From Priapulus caudatus (lineage: Eukaryota > Priapulida > Priapulimorpha > Priapulimorphida > Priapulidae): a stretch of 32,147 nucleotides of DNA. Shown here one piece after another: positions 9,297 to 20,710 of this stretch; positions within the stretch are counted from its first letter, which is position 1; the number at the start of each line of letters is the position of its first letter. The stretch covers positions 156,950 through 189,096 of the forward strand of contig NW_014577593.1 in NCBI RefSeq assembly GCF_000485595.1, in the 5' to 3' direction. The position numbers were made by a program, and so were the translations under genes. A model generated the notes under the pieces. It did not search any database. It worked only from the letters and a program-made list of their open reading frames with translations, and was not told the origin of the DNA.

Positions 9297-10186
9297 GGTA
9301 CTCCTTCCATAATACCAACTGTATATATGGTAAGACTAACATACTAAAACTAAGTCATAGAACACTCACACATAATTTTTCCCACTAATATGTGCATCGG
9401 TCTGAATATCAAATGCGATTTGTTTACATACATGTTAACAAAACTAGCGCGAGCTTTTTCCTCTCACAAGACTCGAGCCCTGTCTCTACACTAGGTTAAG
9501 TTGTATACACTTCGATATAGGTACCAGTAACCTGTCTATATGTAATACGGCATTTTAACGTTGAGATAGAGACATAGAGAATTTGGCACATTAGTAATGC
9601 AAATGTTCGGAGACGCCCGGGGACGGACACAGAGTACATTAGCTACATAATTAAGAGCTCGTTAGCCGTACAAGGAACGGCCACCCGGCCGTAGAGGAAA
9701 GTCAGCGTAAACGGAATGCATTTTAGAATGGTACGAACACATTAACCTCGATAAGAATGCGATGCGGTTTGTCAAACGTCCATCATTGGGCAGGCAACGT
9801 CCAAGGCGGTCGACGATCGTACATGGTACCATAACAGCAGAAACTGAGCTGAAGTAATCAGTAATATGTACACTAACATGTCTAAATTATTAATTTTTTT
9901 CGTTTTATTCGAGAAATTCTCATTTTAATATGTCGCTAAAAGCCAAGGCCTTTTCAGAATTTGGGCTACTGCCGACAAGTCTGTCATTAACATTGGGCTT
10001 CCAAATTAGGCTTGAACCTAAGATATACATTGATATGTACAACAGTTTACTACTGCATGCACTTGAACGTTAAAATTATAGTAAGGCTAATGGTTATAAA
10101 AAATATTAGGATGACTAAGGAGTAAGGTGGTAAGGTTGGAAGTATTTATAAAGCAAACGACATTTTTCAGAATTGCAGTGAAACCC
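9297..10186. other. Intergenic DNA, nothing recognised
   Basis: AT-rich sequence without long open frames, obvious terminal repeats or tandem arrays. The part nearest 10186 may include sequence just past the reeler gene's poly(A) site. Confidence 0.4.
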
Positions 10187-10192
10187 TTTATT
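10187..10192 (-). promoter_or_regulatory. Candidate poly(A) signal of the reeler gene
   Basis: TTTATT on the plus strand reads AATAAA on the minus strand, 325 nt after the reeler stop codon. It is followed on the minus strand by GGGTTTCACTGC. It is the first canonical hexamer I see in that direction. Confidence 0.4.
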
Positions 10193-10517
10193 TGTTTTTT
10201 TCGTTACAGGCAGGCGCAGCAGGATTGCCACGTTGCAAAGTGGTCACAGATTGTGTATCTGCACATCAGTTTGACTCATATATCTTGCTCTTTCCTTATC
10301 CCATGTTACATTATATACCTATATAGCTGTTCCATGTTATACCTATGTCACATTCAGGGGTGAGCACTAATAATACCAGCGAGATCCCACTGATTTCAAG
10401 CAAGCAACCAGTTTTCAAGCAAGCAACGCAGTCCTTTTGTTGCTCAGTTTCTGAGTGAAGAGGCAACTGTATGCTAAGCGGCGGCTAAGTCATTAGCGGC
10501 AGCTGTTCTAACACAGT

Positions 10518-10725
10518 TCAACCAAAAAATTTCTCCCATAGATTACGTAAAATCGATCTATTGTTTGAAACAACACTGGGTGGCGAGCCTGTCGTTTTCT
10601 CCTCGTCATTGTTCTGTACTCGGTCTGATTGTGGAATAATTCTTATTTCCGTGGCAGTCGTCTCTGCTATGGCCGGAGATGGTACCTTTACCCAGTATGT
10701 TGTAAACCTCTGAACAATTGTAGCA
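10518..10725 (-). CDS. Reeler gene exon 3: domain end and polar tail
   Basis: Begins after the acceptor CTTTTTCAG in phase 2 and completes the domain with FATIVQRFTTYWVKV. A 53-residue Ser/Thr/Asn-rich tail follows, ending with TGA at 10520-10518. The exact continuation of the family consensus across this junction is strong support for the model. Confidence 0.88.
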
Positions 10726-11695
10726 CTGAAAAAGGAAAGTTATACAGGGTTTCTTCTGAGGGAAAATTAGACAGGGGAGGTAATAGCCAGTTTGGGAAAA
10801 AACGCGCATGATGGATTCAAATACTGGATGTATTGATATAGTTATAGGTATATAGATACAAGATATACTTATCAGTAAATACAGGAATATTTTCACAACG
10901 GCGATGTTAAATTTGACAACGGCGGTGCGCCATTGTGCCTTGTGTACTTTTGTATAAGAAACCCTGTTATATATATACATATATGTATATATGCACAGTC
11001 TGCGCAAGTGTAATGCATGACTCTTGGCAAGCTACTTAAATGTGACATTTCTGCTCTCAGTGGAGGATGGAATTAATGATGCTTGCGCAATGCCAACTCA
11101 TTTGCTCTCTTTATGCCAATACGTGGACGGTTATTCTTGTTGATCCCACGCTAAAAGCTGATACAGACAAGTGACAAACTCCAACCCAATACTCCTGTTC
11201 GTTGTTACTTTGCTCTCTACGGTACCCTTACGGTTATTTTCTACGTGGCAGAGTAATTACGTACAAGAACGTGACAGCACCGGTTCCCGGCTCAGCTGGA
11301 GCTTTCCACGTGAAGCTCTTGATTGTCTTCCTACTCCCGTCGTCGTGGGTGACGGCAGCTGCGCCGGAGCATTCTGTCAGCTTGGTGGCTGTGTCGACAG
11401 TTGTAAACTCTCCGACGCTGGCACCGCTCTGGTCTCGCGCTTGTAGCATGAAGCCTTTGAAGGTCACGCCGTTGTTTGCTTGGATGGTGACTGGAAACCG
11501 AGAGAGAGAGAGAGAGCATGCTACTATTGCTAGCCGTAGATGTAATACAGTGATGTGTGAAATGTTGGTTAGCCCACCTGTCGTTTACTGATGGCATTAT
11601 ATATTAAGAACCCAGGTAGGCATGTGTTCCGGGCCAACTCTGCCATTAGTAACCTGAATTTTCGAATCTTTGTGTTAGTCCAAATAGAGTATAGG

Positions 11696-11730
<35 letters not shown>

Positions 11731-12542
11731 CTAGCATAGTGAAGGGTTTGCACTTAGGACCTACCCTGCTGAAAAAAGATTTGCAGATTTTTAGCTCGCC
11801 TTGACATCGTCAATTAAAAAGTTATTTTTAGCCACCAATGGAAAACTGTAGTCACTGCTAACTTTATTGTATGTGCTAAGCAAGGAATAAACAGGTGATA
11901 GGTATGGAAAAAGAGGTACGAAAACGTTTTTAGTAAAGTAATCGAATAAAAATGAAATAATATAGTTTAGTGAACATCGAGAACAAGGAGGGTGCAAAGG
12001 CCAACCGATCTATTCATCAATACTATTACTATCAAGAGCTAATAATACTGTAAGCGTATATTTACAGGTATTATTAGCTCTTGCTACTACAAGTGTACAC
12101 AAAACTAGGTTCTTGCACCGTTGTGCAGTAGTTGCACCAAAGGTCTAGGTTTCGGAATTTGTTAGTACTTACACGACACTGCAATTTGACGATTTCATTA
12201 TTCAATCGTTATTTTATGAGCAGTTAAATCATTTGCCAATTGTATTCGCCACTTAGTGTAGTAAAACCGCCACTGTTATTTAGTTATCGCATTTTGTATA
12301 ACGCCAGCGGTAGCCATGATTTAGTGTGATAGCATTAACGGCATACCTATGATGATGTCGTTGGCTGTGTAGGAGCTGCGATCTGGCATCACTGTGTAGG
12401 GTGGCTCACTGGTCTGGCTCCCAATTATATGTCCGGGCGTCATGCTGTCACAGCGTGACGTCGGCGCGCCCGTGTGGTAGCCAGCAGTGAGCGTGATCAT
12501 CAGTAGTAGCGCTAGCGTTATCGTTGAGCTCGCTTGCGCCAT
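10518..12542 (-). CDS. Secreted reeler-domain protein, three exons, 209 aa
   Basis: The exons 12542-12347, 11490-11265 and 10725-10518 join in phases 1 and 2 into 630 nt. The first ATG has a good context (GAG before, G after) and is followed by a signal peptide with core ITLALLLMITLTAG (residues 7-21). The reeler domain spans about residues 22-156: GAPTSRCDSMTPGH, the strand SYTANDIIIVTIQA, FKGFMLQARD, KLTEC, FTWKAP and GTGAVTFFATIVQRFTTYWV. Cys31 and Cys106 are placed for the family's disulfide. Reeler domains occur singly in secreted invertebrate proteins, including insect defense-protein-like ones, and as the N-terminus of ferric-chelate-reductase-like proteins. Here no DOMON or cytochrome b561 part follows; a polar tail (EEKTTGSPPSV, ending WEKFFG) precedes TGA. 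A secreted extracellular role is likely; a specific function, such as immunity, is only inferred. Confidence 0.9.
10726..11264 (-). other. Reeler intron 2
   Basis: A 539-bp GT-AG intron with AT-rich sequence, including short ATAT runs near 10970-10995. Open frames here on either strand overlap the exon in the wrong frame and show no family resemblance. Confidence 0.75.
11265..11490 (-). CDS. Reeler gene exon 2: central domain
   Basis: Begins after the acceptor CGGTTTCCAG, whose pyrimidine tract is a CT microsatellite. It encodes residues 66-140 plus two bases, including FKGFMLQARD, Cys106 and FTWKAP. It ends at the donor TT then GTACGT. Confidence 0.92.
11695..11730. repeat. (AT)n(GT)n microsatellite
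   Basis: About nine AT units run directly into about nine GT units inside reeler intron 1. Confidence 0.9.
12034..12082. repeat. Short hairpin sharing a word with another element
   Basis: AAGAGCTAATAATACTGTAA and TTACAGGTATTATTAGCTCT form an almost perfect stem with an 8-base loop. The word AGCTAATAATACCT recurs at about 17452-17465, at the right border of the 16643-17450 inverted repeat. It may be a solo terminus or excision footprint of that family. Confidence 0.55.
12347..12542 (-). CDS. Reeler gene exon 1: signal peptide and domain start
   Basis: Encodes residues 1-65 and one base of codon 66. It covers the signal peptide and the first conserved cysteine motif (SRCDSMTPGH), ending at the donor ATAG then GTATGC. 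Reading on into the intron would replace the conserved VTIQA strand with an unrelated short tail and a stop. Confidence 0.9.
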
Positions 12543-12774
12543 CTCGGCGAATTTTGTCCGTCTGTGCTGCGACGCGAACGGCAACTGGCGGTCTCGTCGG
12601 CGGAAAAGTGGTTAACAGCGGCTAACGAGTTGTTTGGGCTTTGTCAGCCGAGTACGTGACACTGCCTCTCGCCGCTAGTTGCACTGTGTGACAGGAGGGC
12701 GTAGTGATTAATTAATAGAAGCGATCAGGAAGCGAAGGAGAAAACTAATGATCTTATTTACGGGGAGGTTTATT

Positions 12775-12775
<1 letters not shown>
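12543..12775. other. Reeler gene upstream region
   Basis: Presumed promoter and 5' UTR of the minus-strand reeler gene. It is moderately GC-rich without an obvious TATA box. It is the near half of the head-to-head interval shared with the giant plus-strand gene. Confidence 0.4.
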
Positions 12776-13878
<1,103 letters not shown>

Positions 13879-16095
13879 ATGGACACGGGTTGGGGCTCGA
13901 GCCTTCTCGATCCGACAAGGGACAGCGAGGCGGGAAGATTTGGAGCCCTGCGGCCACCGGTGCCCAACGGCCGCGAGATTCGCACGCCAGAAACGAGGGC
14001 TGTCGTGAGCCCACGCAGCGGCACTCCCTGCTCCGCAGACACCGACAATGCTGGGCGGAGGGCGGTAGCGGAGAACGCGGTCAGTGAGAATCCAATGTCT
14101 ACGGTCGTGCCGGTCACCGCCCGCCGCATACTGGACATTCTAAGTCGGCGTGGCGATGACACGCACCCCGCGACGAATAGGCAATCGAAACGAGGCGACG
14201 CAACGTGCGCGACCGACGAGCCGTTGTGGCGAGCCTCGTCGCGCCAGGATGCCGCGTGTAGTGGTGGCCGCGAGTTTGACGCGGCTCCCGCGACGCCGCG
14301 ACCGGTCGAGGTGTTTCTCGACGACGACGATAGTGTTGAAGCAGCGAAGCAACTCATTATTACGGCGTTAGCAAGCAGCGCCACCTGCAGCCACGGTGGC
14401 TATAACGACGACGATTTTCAGCCACCGCAGACGCCGTTGCCGGAAAAGCGCTTCCTCAACGATGAGGAGAGTGATGCGGCCATAGCAACGCTGAAGCTAA
14501 CGATGACCAGAGCAAGAGGAGCAAGCAGCAGAGCCGAGGCAGACGACGTCGTCTTGACAACTACACAGTGTGGCAACACGGAAGCAATGCAATCGGCTCG
14601 CGATAAGATTCGCTTAACCAGTGGCACAGCGGATGCTGGTGAGATACCTGGCACTGCTAACACCCGCTATGTTGGTGACACACCCGATGTTAGTGCTCCC
14701 AGTGCTGGTGACACACCTGTCGTTATGGACTCACTCAGTGTTCGTGAAACACCGGGTTTAGGTTATAACAACAATGTATCTGAGCAAGCTAGTGTCTCGG
14801 ATCTACCTGAAGCAGGTAGTGATGACCATCAGTCTATGCTAGGAAGTAATTGCAATCAACCTGACCCAACTAATGATGATGACATACTTAACAAGAAGGA
14901 CTTACGTGGCACATGTAATAATAATATGCCCAACAAAAGTAATGATAATGACCTACTTGAGAAAAGAAATAATGAGCTGCCTGACAAACGTAATGCTAAC
15001 AACATACCTGACAAATGTAATAATGACGGCCTACCTGACAGAGTTCGTAATCATGACTTACCTGAAAGACGTAATAATGATGTCCTAGCCAGTTCGGATG
15101 CCTCTGGTCATGTGGGGAGCCGAGACTCGGGGTCCAGTGCTTCGGAGGCTGACTCGCCGCGTGGTGACGTCGAATACCTGGACGACACAGGCAGCGTCGA
15201 CGCTGTGCGACGCATCGACTCTGCCCTCGTCGCCATGAAGCTGACGATGACAGCAAGCCCCCATGCCTCTTCCCCCAGCGACTGTTTGGCTGGGGGTCGT
15301 GCGCAGGTCAAGGGTGGCCGGCCGCCACAGAGATCAGAAGATGATGCTCTCGGCGTGCACACCCCTCACGAGCAGACGTCTGTAGCTTCAGTGCACGCAT
15401 CGCGTGGAACTGAAGGAAAAGAAGAGGAGAGGGAGAAGGAGGGGAAGGGGAAAGAGATCCTCCCTATTGGTGCTACGTCTGAAGCAGGAGAATCCTCCAT
15501 GGAATCTTCTCCCCCTCCTGTCATGCAGCAATACCCGATGCTCGCACCGGCCATGAAGCGATCTCCAATGCCTGCACTCGTTACAAAACAAACGCCAACA
15601 CCCCCTGCCAATGTAAAGCACTCGGCGGCGCCCCCTGCTGTTAGCCAGTGCAGCTCGCCACCGCTCACGATCGAACCGCCGCCGACTCCGCAACCCGTCG
15701 TGCGTTTCCTGGACGACGACGACGACGAGGAGGCAATGCAGCTGTTAAACGAAGCCCTCGGCCGCGAGAGGCCGAGGCGAGACGACGTCGCGGCGACGAT
15801 GGAGCAATCCGCGTCTGCCGCTGGCCCCGCGTCGTGCAGTGACGAAGCCGAAGCACCACCCGGCAGAGCATCGGCGGACGAGCAAGCTGAGGTTGTTGTC
15901 AGAAATCTAGAGGGCAATGTTGTCTACAAGCTCAACGACGGCAGCGACAGCGCACCACGTGGCTGCGAGGTCACGCAAGACGAGGTCGCCAACGACAATG
16001 TCCCCCAGTCGCCGCCATGGCAGGTGCAGTTCCTAGAGGGCAGCGAAGGCTCGTCGGCTGTCGACTACATTCGGAAGGGACTCGGAGCTGAGAAG
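13879..16095 (+). CDS. Giant gene exon A: five acidic-hydrophobic motifs
   Basis: Encodes residues 1-739 and ends in phase 0 at the donor GAGAAG then GTATGG. Five spaced copies of one pattern are visible: VEVFLDDDDSVEAAKQLI (about 143), KRFLNDEESDAAIATLKL (about 190), VEYLDDTGSVDAVRRI (about 431), VVRFLDDDDDEEAMQLLNEA (about 607) and WQVQFLEGSEGSSAVDYI (about 713). Each is a short strand-like FL, an acidic run, and an amphipathic helix-like tail. Copies 2 and 3 share the tail KLTMT. Between copies 2 and 3 lies an Asn/Asp-rich region with degenerate NND-LPDKR repeats. Codon third positions are GC-rich around the motifs and AT-rich in the repeat region. Confidence 0.75.
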
Positions 16096-19000
16096 GTATG
16101 GCATGGCCTGCAGTTTGAGCCAAATATCTATTATAATTTACAATTCAACCTGTACGCTTGACGCAGAAGCGAACCTGTTAAGATCTAGAGCTACACCGAC
16201 CCCAAGCAACCCCCTTACAAAGATTATGTACCCCATTGTTCCCAATCTATCTTACAATATCTGGTATCTACTACCTGTGATGCTGGGTGCAACCCAGTTA
16301 ATATCCTTATGGCGAAAGACGGTTTGTCCACCTAATGGATAAATCAAACACACTAGCACTCACCTAGTTTATTTCTATACAAACTTTGCCCAGACGCCTC
16401 ATCCACCATTGCTACTACTAACAAAAGCATTTATACTAAGTTAATCTAAACCCGTTCTCTATATGAATGTTTTTCCATCACTCAAATTACCACACGTCAA
16501 TCACGTTACATTTACCCTCCACCTTCGATGCCGATGGCACCCCAACCAGCATCTTGTGTCTCCTGACGGATCTAACCTAAAACTACAATAACCCTATACA
16601 ACCACACACCCAAACTAATTATGGACAAAAAATGCACATGCATCCTATCAACAGCGTATAAAGAAGGAGAGCGTACAGCGGTGAAATGCTGAAACCATGT
16701 TGCAGTATTAGTCAAAACTTTCACCGTTTTATTTTGACGATTCTTTGCAGTATTACTATTATTGATCAGCTGTCCTACCTTGTTAATATAAAACAAACCA
16801 CATGTTCCTACGATGCCCCTACGCTGAGATAATGAGCGGTGAAAATCTGGTATTTTCGCCGAAAACCGACTCAAGATCATTGTTTACTGCGACTGTCTCT
16901 CGCTTTGTGGCCAGTGTGTTGCTTCCGGTCGCCGCTGTGTAGTGCCGTGGTAGCACTGACTCACTGTCTCAGTTGGTTTGAGATAACTTCGGGAAACCTC
17001 ACGTGTTTCCGTCAATGATTGACAAATGGAATGAATGACGTCTGTTATTGATTGCCATAGTGATGACCCCTCACGCTGGATGTATAGTAAACTCTGTAGT
17101 ACTGACGTTAGTCAGTGCTACCATGGCACCACACAGTGGCGACCGGAAGCAACACACTGGCCACAAAGCGAGAGACAGTCGCAGTAAACAGTGATCTCGA
17201 GTCGGTTTTCGGCGAAAATACCAGATTTTCACCGCTCATTATCTCAGCGTAGGGGCATCGTAGGGACATGCGGTTTGTTTTATATTAACAAGGTAGGACA
17301 GCTGATCAATAATATTCGTTAAGATATTACGATACAAAGAATCGTTAAAATAAAACGGGGAAAGTTTATTAATTCGACTAATACTGCAACATTGTTTCAG
17401 CATTTCACCGTTGTACACTCTCCTTCTTTATACGCTCTTGATCCTATCAAAAGCTAATAATACCTAGAGTGTAAAACTGGAAAACGGGGAAATAGTGCCA
17501 TTTTACGGCAATATTATTCTACTCTGACTGAATAATATTGCATTAAGCAGCATTCTTTGCTCTCTGAAACAAGACCAACCACTTGTCTCTACGATACTCC
17601 TGTCCTAGGCTGAGATATTGGGTCATACTTATGCCTCCAATACGCCTGACGACGCCTCGCTACCGCATAATTCTCGAACCATTGCATGCATAACGTTTTT
17701 TGGCTATCGTTTTTCTGTCGCTGCTTGGAGCGCTGATAATTGACATCCCATGCCCAAATTTGGTACTCTTACTACACCATAGTAACTGAGCTGCGTTGTA
17801 GAGAATTAATTTTGAAACCATTGCCGGCTCCAGTACTGGACTGGCATTAGCGTGCCAGGAAAGATAATATAATGGGAGATGAAGGCCTAGGGCATGGATT
17901 ATCACTAACCCCATACTCACTTCAGATAGCTGCTATCAGCCATTAACCTATGAAAGGGGTATGAACACTGAAGTATGATATAGTACTATACTGTACTATA
18001 GTATTATACTATAGTATGATACTAGTGATATGAGCTTGAACCAATCTTTTAGTGTATGAGGCTTCTAGCGTTACCATGCACGGTTTATGTTTCACAGTGT
18101 CAGCAGCAAGTACGATGATGTAACATCTGATGTTACAGCTCTAGGTAAACCAGGGTGCGAAATTAATGCGAGTCCGGAGTCAAATACTCCCTGATTTTCT
18201 GTCGGACTCCCTGATTTGACATATATGCAGGAGTCCGTGTGACTCCCTGAAAATTCTGCTATACTAACTACTTCGTTCAAGAGCATGGCCTCGCGGAATT
18301 GCTGTATTTTTTTTAGCAAATGTCCAAAGACAATTTGGAAGACGTGCAATCGCATGAATATTCAAAATAAGCACACGCGTTATTGTTAATATCGTTAGTT
18401 TTGAACTTCAAACTGCGGACTCCCTCTTAATCTTATTGAGGGCAGGGAGTTCGTTGGACTCCCTTGTTCAAAAGTTAATTTTTACTCCTGTAAACTGTCT
18501 GCTATGCGGGCTTACCTCTAGTTGAACTGTCTGCTATGCGGGCTTACCTCTAGTTGAACTGTCTGCTATGCATGTCTATCTCGAGTTAAATTGTTTAGAG
18601 TGTCTGGCTGGCCAATGAACTAAAAGCAAGATCTATGAACATCACGCAGTATCGATTTACGAAGAATACCGCTGCGGCTTTATGACGTACGAGGCATCTG
18701 AGCGGCCAACTCGTAGGGTTATTTGTTATCTAGCCCATGTTCGCAACTCTGCAGCACTAAAGCGTCGTGTTTTATGCAGGCGCATGAGCATTAATTCAGA
18801 ACCCCTGTCGTATCCATCACGTAATTATGCCTCTTCTCGAGTGTTCATTGAACGATGAAATCGGATTTCACTTCAGAGTAAAAGATGATTTTAATGAGAA
18901 TCCCCAAGTTCTGACAATGTTCGTGCAGGTGTGTGCATGTACGCGCGTATGTCTGTCTATATACAGTGGCCTTATAATTACCTAAAAGCAGCAAGCAAGA

Positions 19001-20659
19001 GAAAATGAAAGGTAGGAGAGAAGAAATAAATAAAGAGAGAGGATAATATAATTTGACAGAGAGAAACACACAAGGAGATATCTATACCCGTATGCTGTAC
19101 TTCGCACATCATGCAGGTGTGCCTTCCCTCGCACTCGCAGCCTCTCATCTCTGTCGGAACAACTTTTCCACATCTAATCGAAACATTTGTTGCGCTCCAC
19201 AGGCAGCGGCGGTGGCTGTTGATGCATCGGTGACGTCCCGCGTCATCACGAGCTTGTCCACGGTGGCGACGCTGACGACAACGACCCCGACCGTTGCCAA
19301 GAAGACGAGGAACCTGCTCTCCATCGCTAACCGACTTGCTCACCAGCAGACGGGCGATGGCAGCACCGCCGCGCCAACTGACGACCACACAGGCGTGCCG
19401 CTGCACCTCTCCGTTCGTGGTGAGGCCAACCGCTTCATGCGACAGGGTATGGGCAGACACAAGGCAGCCCGGCACGTTGTGGGAAGTGCAGACGTGCTTG
19501 CCGAGATACGCGAGTACGCCGAACGTGCGAACAGAGAACACCAGGAGGTGGTCACCGGGTCGTCCGTGCCTGAAAAGTCTTCAGCGGCGCCCCCTACTGA
19601 CCAACCTCCGTCGCAGCAGAGAGGCGATGATCGCACTGTACGCAACCGCTTTGGCGCGATGCCCCACGAGGAGACGCTACGCCGCAACGACGCAGATGTG
19701 GTGGCGCCCCCTGCGCAGCAGCGTGGCGCGGAGCCGCGCTATGCGTCGCAGCGGTCGGACGTACATCACAGCATGAGCGCGTACAAAAGCGTCGACGTTG
19801 AGCTGAGAATCCCCGACCCTAAGGCGATCTTCTCGCGCGAGGAGGCGCCAGCAGCTCCTCGCGCGGCTCCGTTCTCGCAGCTGTCGCCGCTCGTGCAGCA
19901 GCCGCACCGCCGGTTAGACACGTCGTGGTTCTCGCGTCGGTCGCCGCAGATGCAGGGAGCGCACATGGCGAGGATGCCGCCGCATGCCGCACCGGGCTTC
20001 CTGCCCTCGCCGCAGCAGTCGCCGGCTGCTCCTCATCCACACGTGGCAGCCATGAGCTTCCGCAATGCACTGCCACGGGCTGGCGCGTCGACCGTCGTTC
20101 AAACAATGCCAGCACCGCGGCAGGGCGAGTTCCGCCCGACCATGGGCCACCCGACGATGCTGCACCATGAAGGTGGGAGGTCGTGGCCACGGCAAGCCGG
20201 AGCGCCGCTAGCAGGATCCAAAGCAGCAGGCGCAGACTGGCAGCGAGACTTACAGCAGCTGCAGGAGCACGAGCGGATGTGGGGTCATGGAATGCTACCC
20301 CAACATGCACTGCAGCAGCGACAGCTGCAGCAGCAGCGGTTGGTGCAACAGCAGCAGCAGCAGCAACTACAGCAGCAGCAGCAACAGCAACTACAGCAGC
20401 TGCAGTCTCAGAAGCACAAACACATGCAGCAGCAGCAGCAGGAACAGGAGCAGAGACATCGGCAGCAACAGTTACAACAGCAGCAACACTTGCAGCAGCA
20501 GCAGCAACAGCAGCAGCAAAAGCAGCAGCAATCATATGCTGAATCATTCATGAACATGCGTTTCCAAGTGGTGAACCAGTCGTCGGTATCGGCCGAAGTA
20601 TTGCCAAAGCAGTCCGGCAGGGATGTCCGGCCCGGAGTCAACTTGGTGCCTGGGCTGTC

Positions 20660-20710
<51 letters not shown>

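Larger units (their letters stand above)
11491..12346 (-). other. Reeler intron 1 with microsatellites and a hairpin
   Basis: An 856-bp GT-AG intron. It includes a GA/CT run (11500-11517) next to the acceptor, an (AT)n(GT)n microsatellite (about 11695-11730), and a hairpin at 12034-12082 whose arms contain AGAGCTAATAATAC and its complement. No coding sequence. Confidence 0.75.
16096..19202 (+). other. Giant gene intron 1
   Basis: A 3,107-bp GT-AG intron between phase-0 junctions (donor GTATGG, acceptor GCGCTCCACAG). It contains a large inverted-repeat element (16643-17450), an AT palindromic patch (about 17975-18025), a CAGGG-ended MITE (18151-18490) and a 32-bp tandem repeat (18493-18590). 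I see no convincing extra exon but cannot exclude a short one. Confidence 0.65.

Noticed and set aside
10606-11007. 133-codon minus-strand open frame over reeler exon 3
   Set aside because: It overlaps the reeler exon in a different frame and runs through the intron. The correct frame is fixed by the reeler consensus across the splice junction.
16096-19202. Ending the giant gene at 16161 as a separate 760-residue protein
   Set aside because: A good donor at 16096 and a phase-matched acceptor at 19202 better explain the data, though an intron-retained short isoform remains possible.
19819-20547. Long antisense Ala/Thr/Val-rich open frame opposite the polyQ region
   Set aside because: A shadow of the CAG/CAA-rich sense exon. 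The reverse complement of CAG repeats lacks stops, and no start or splice context supports it.
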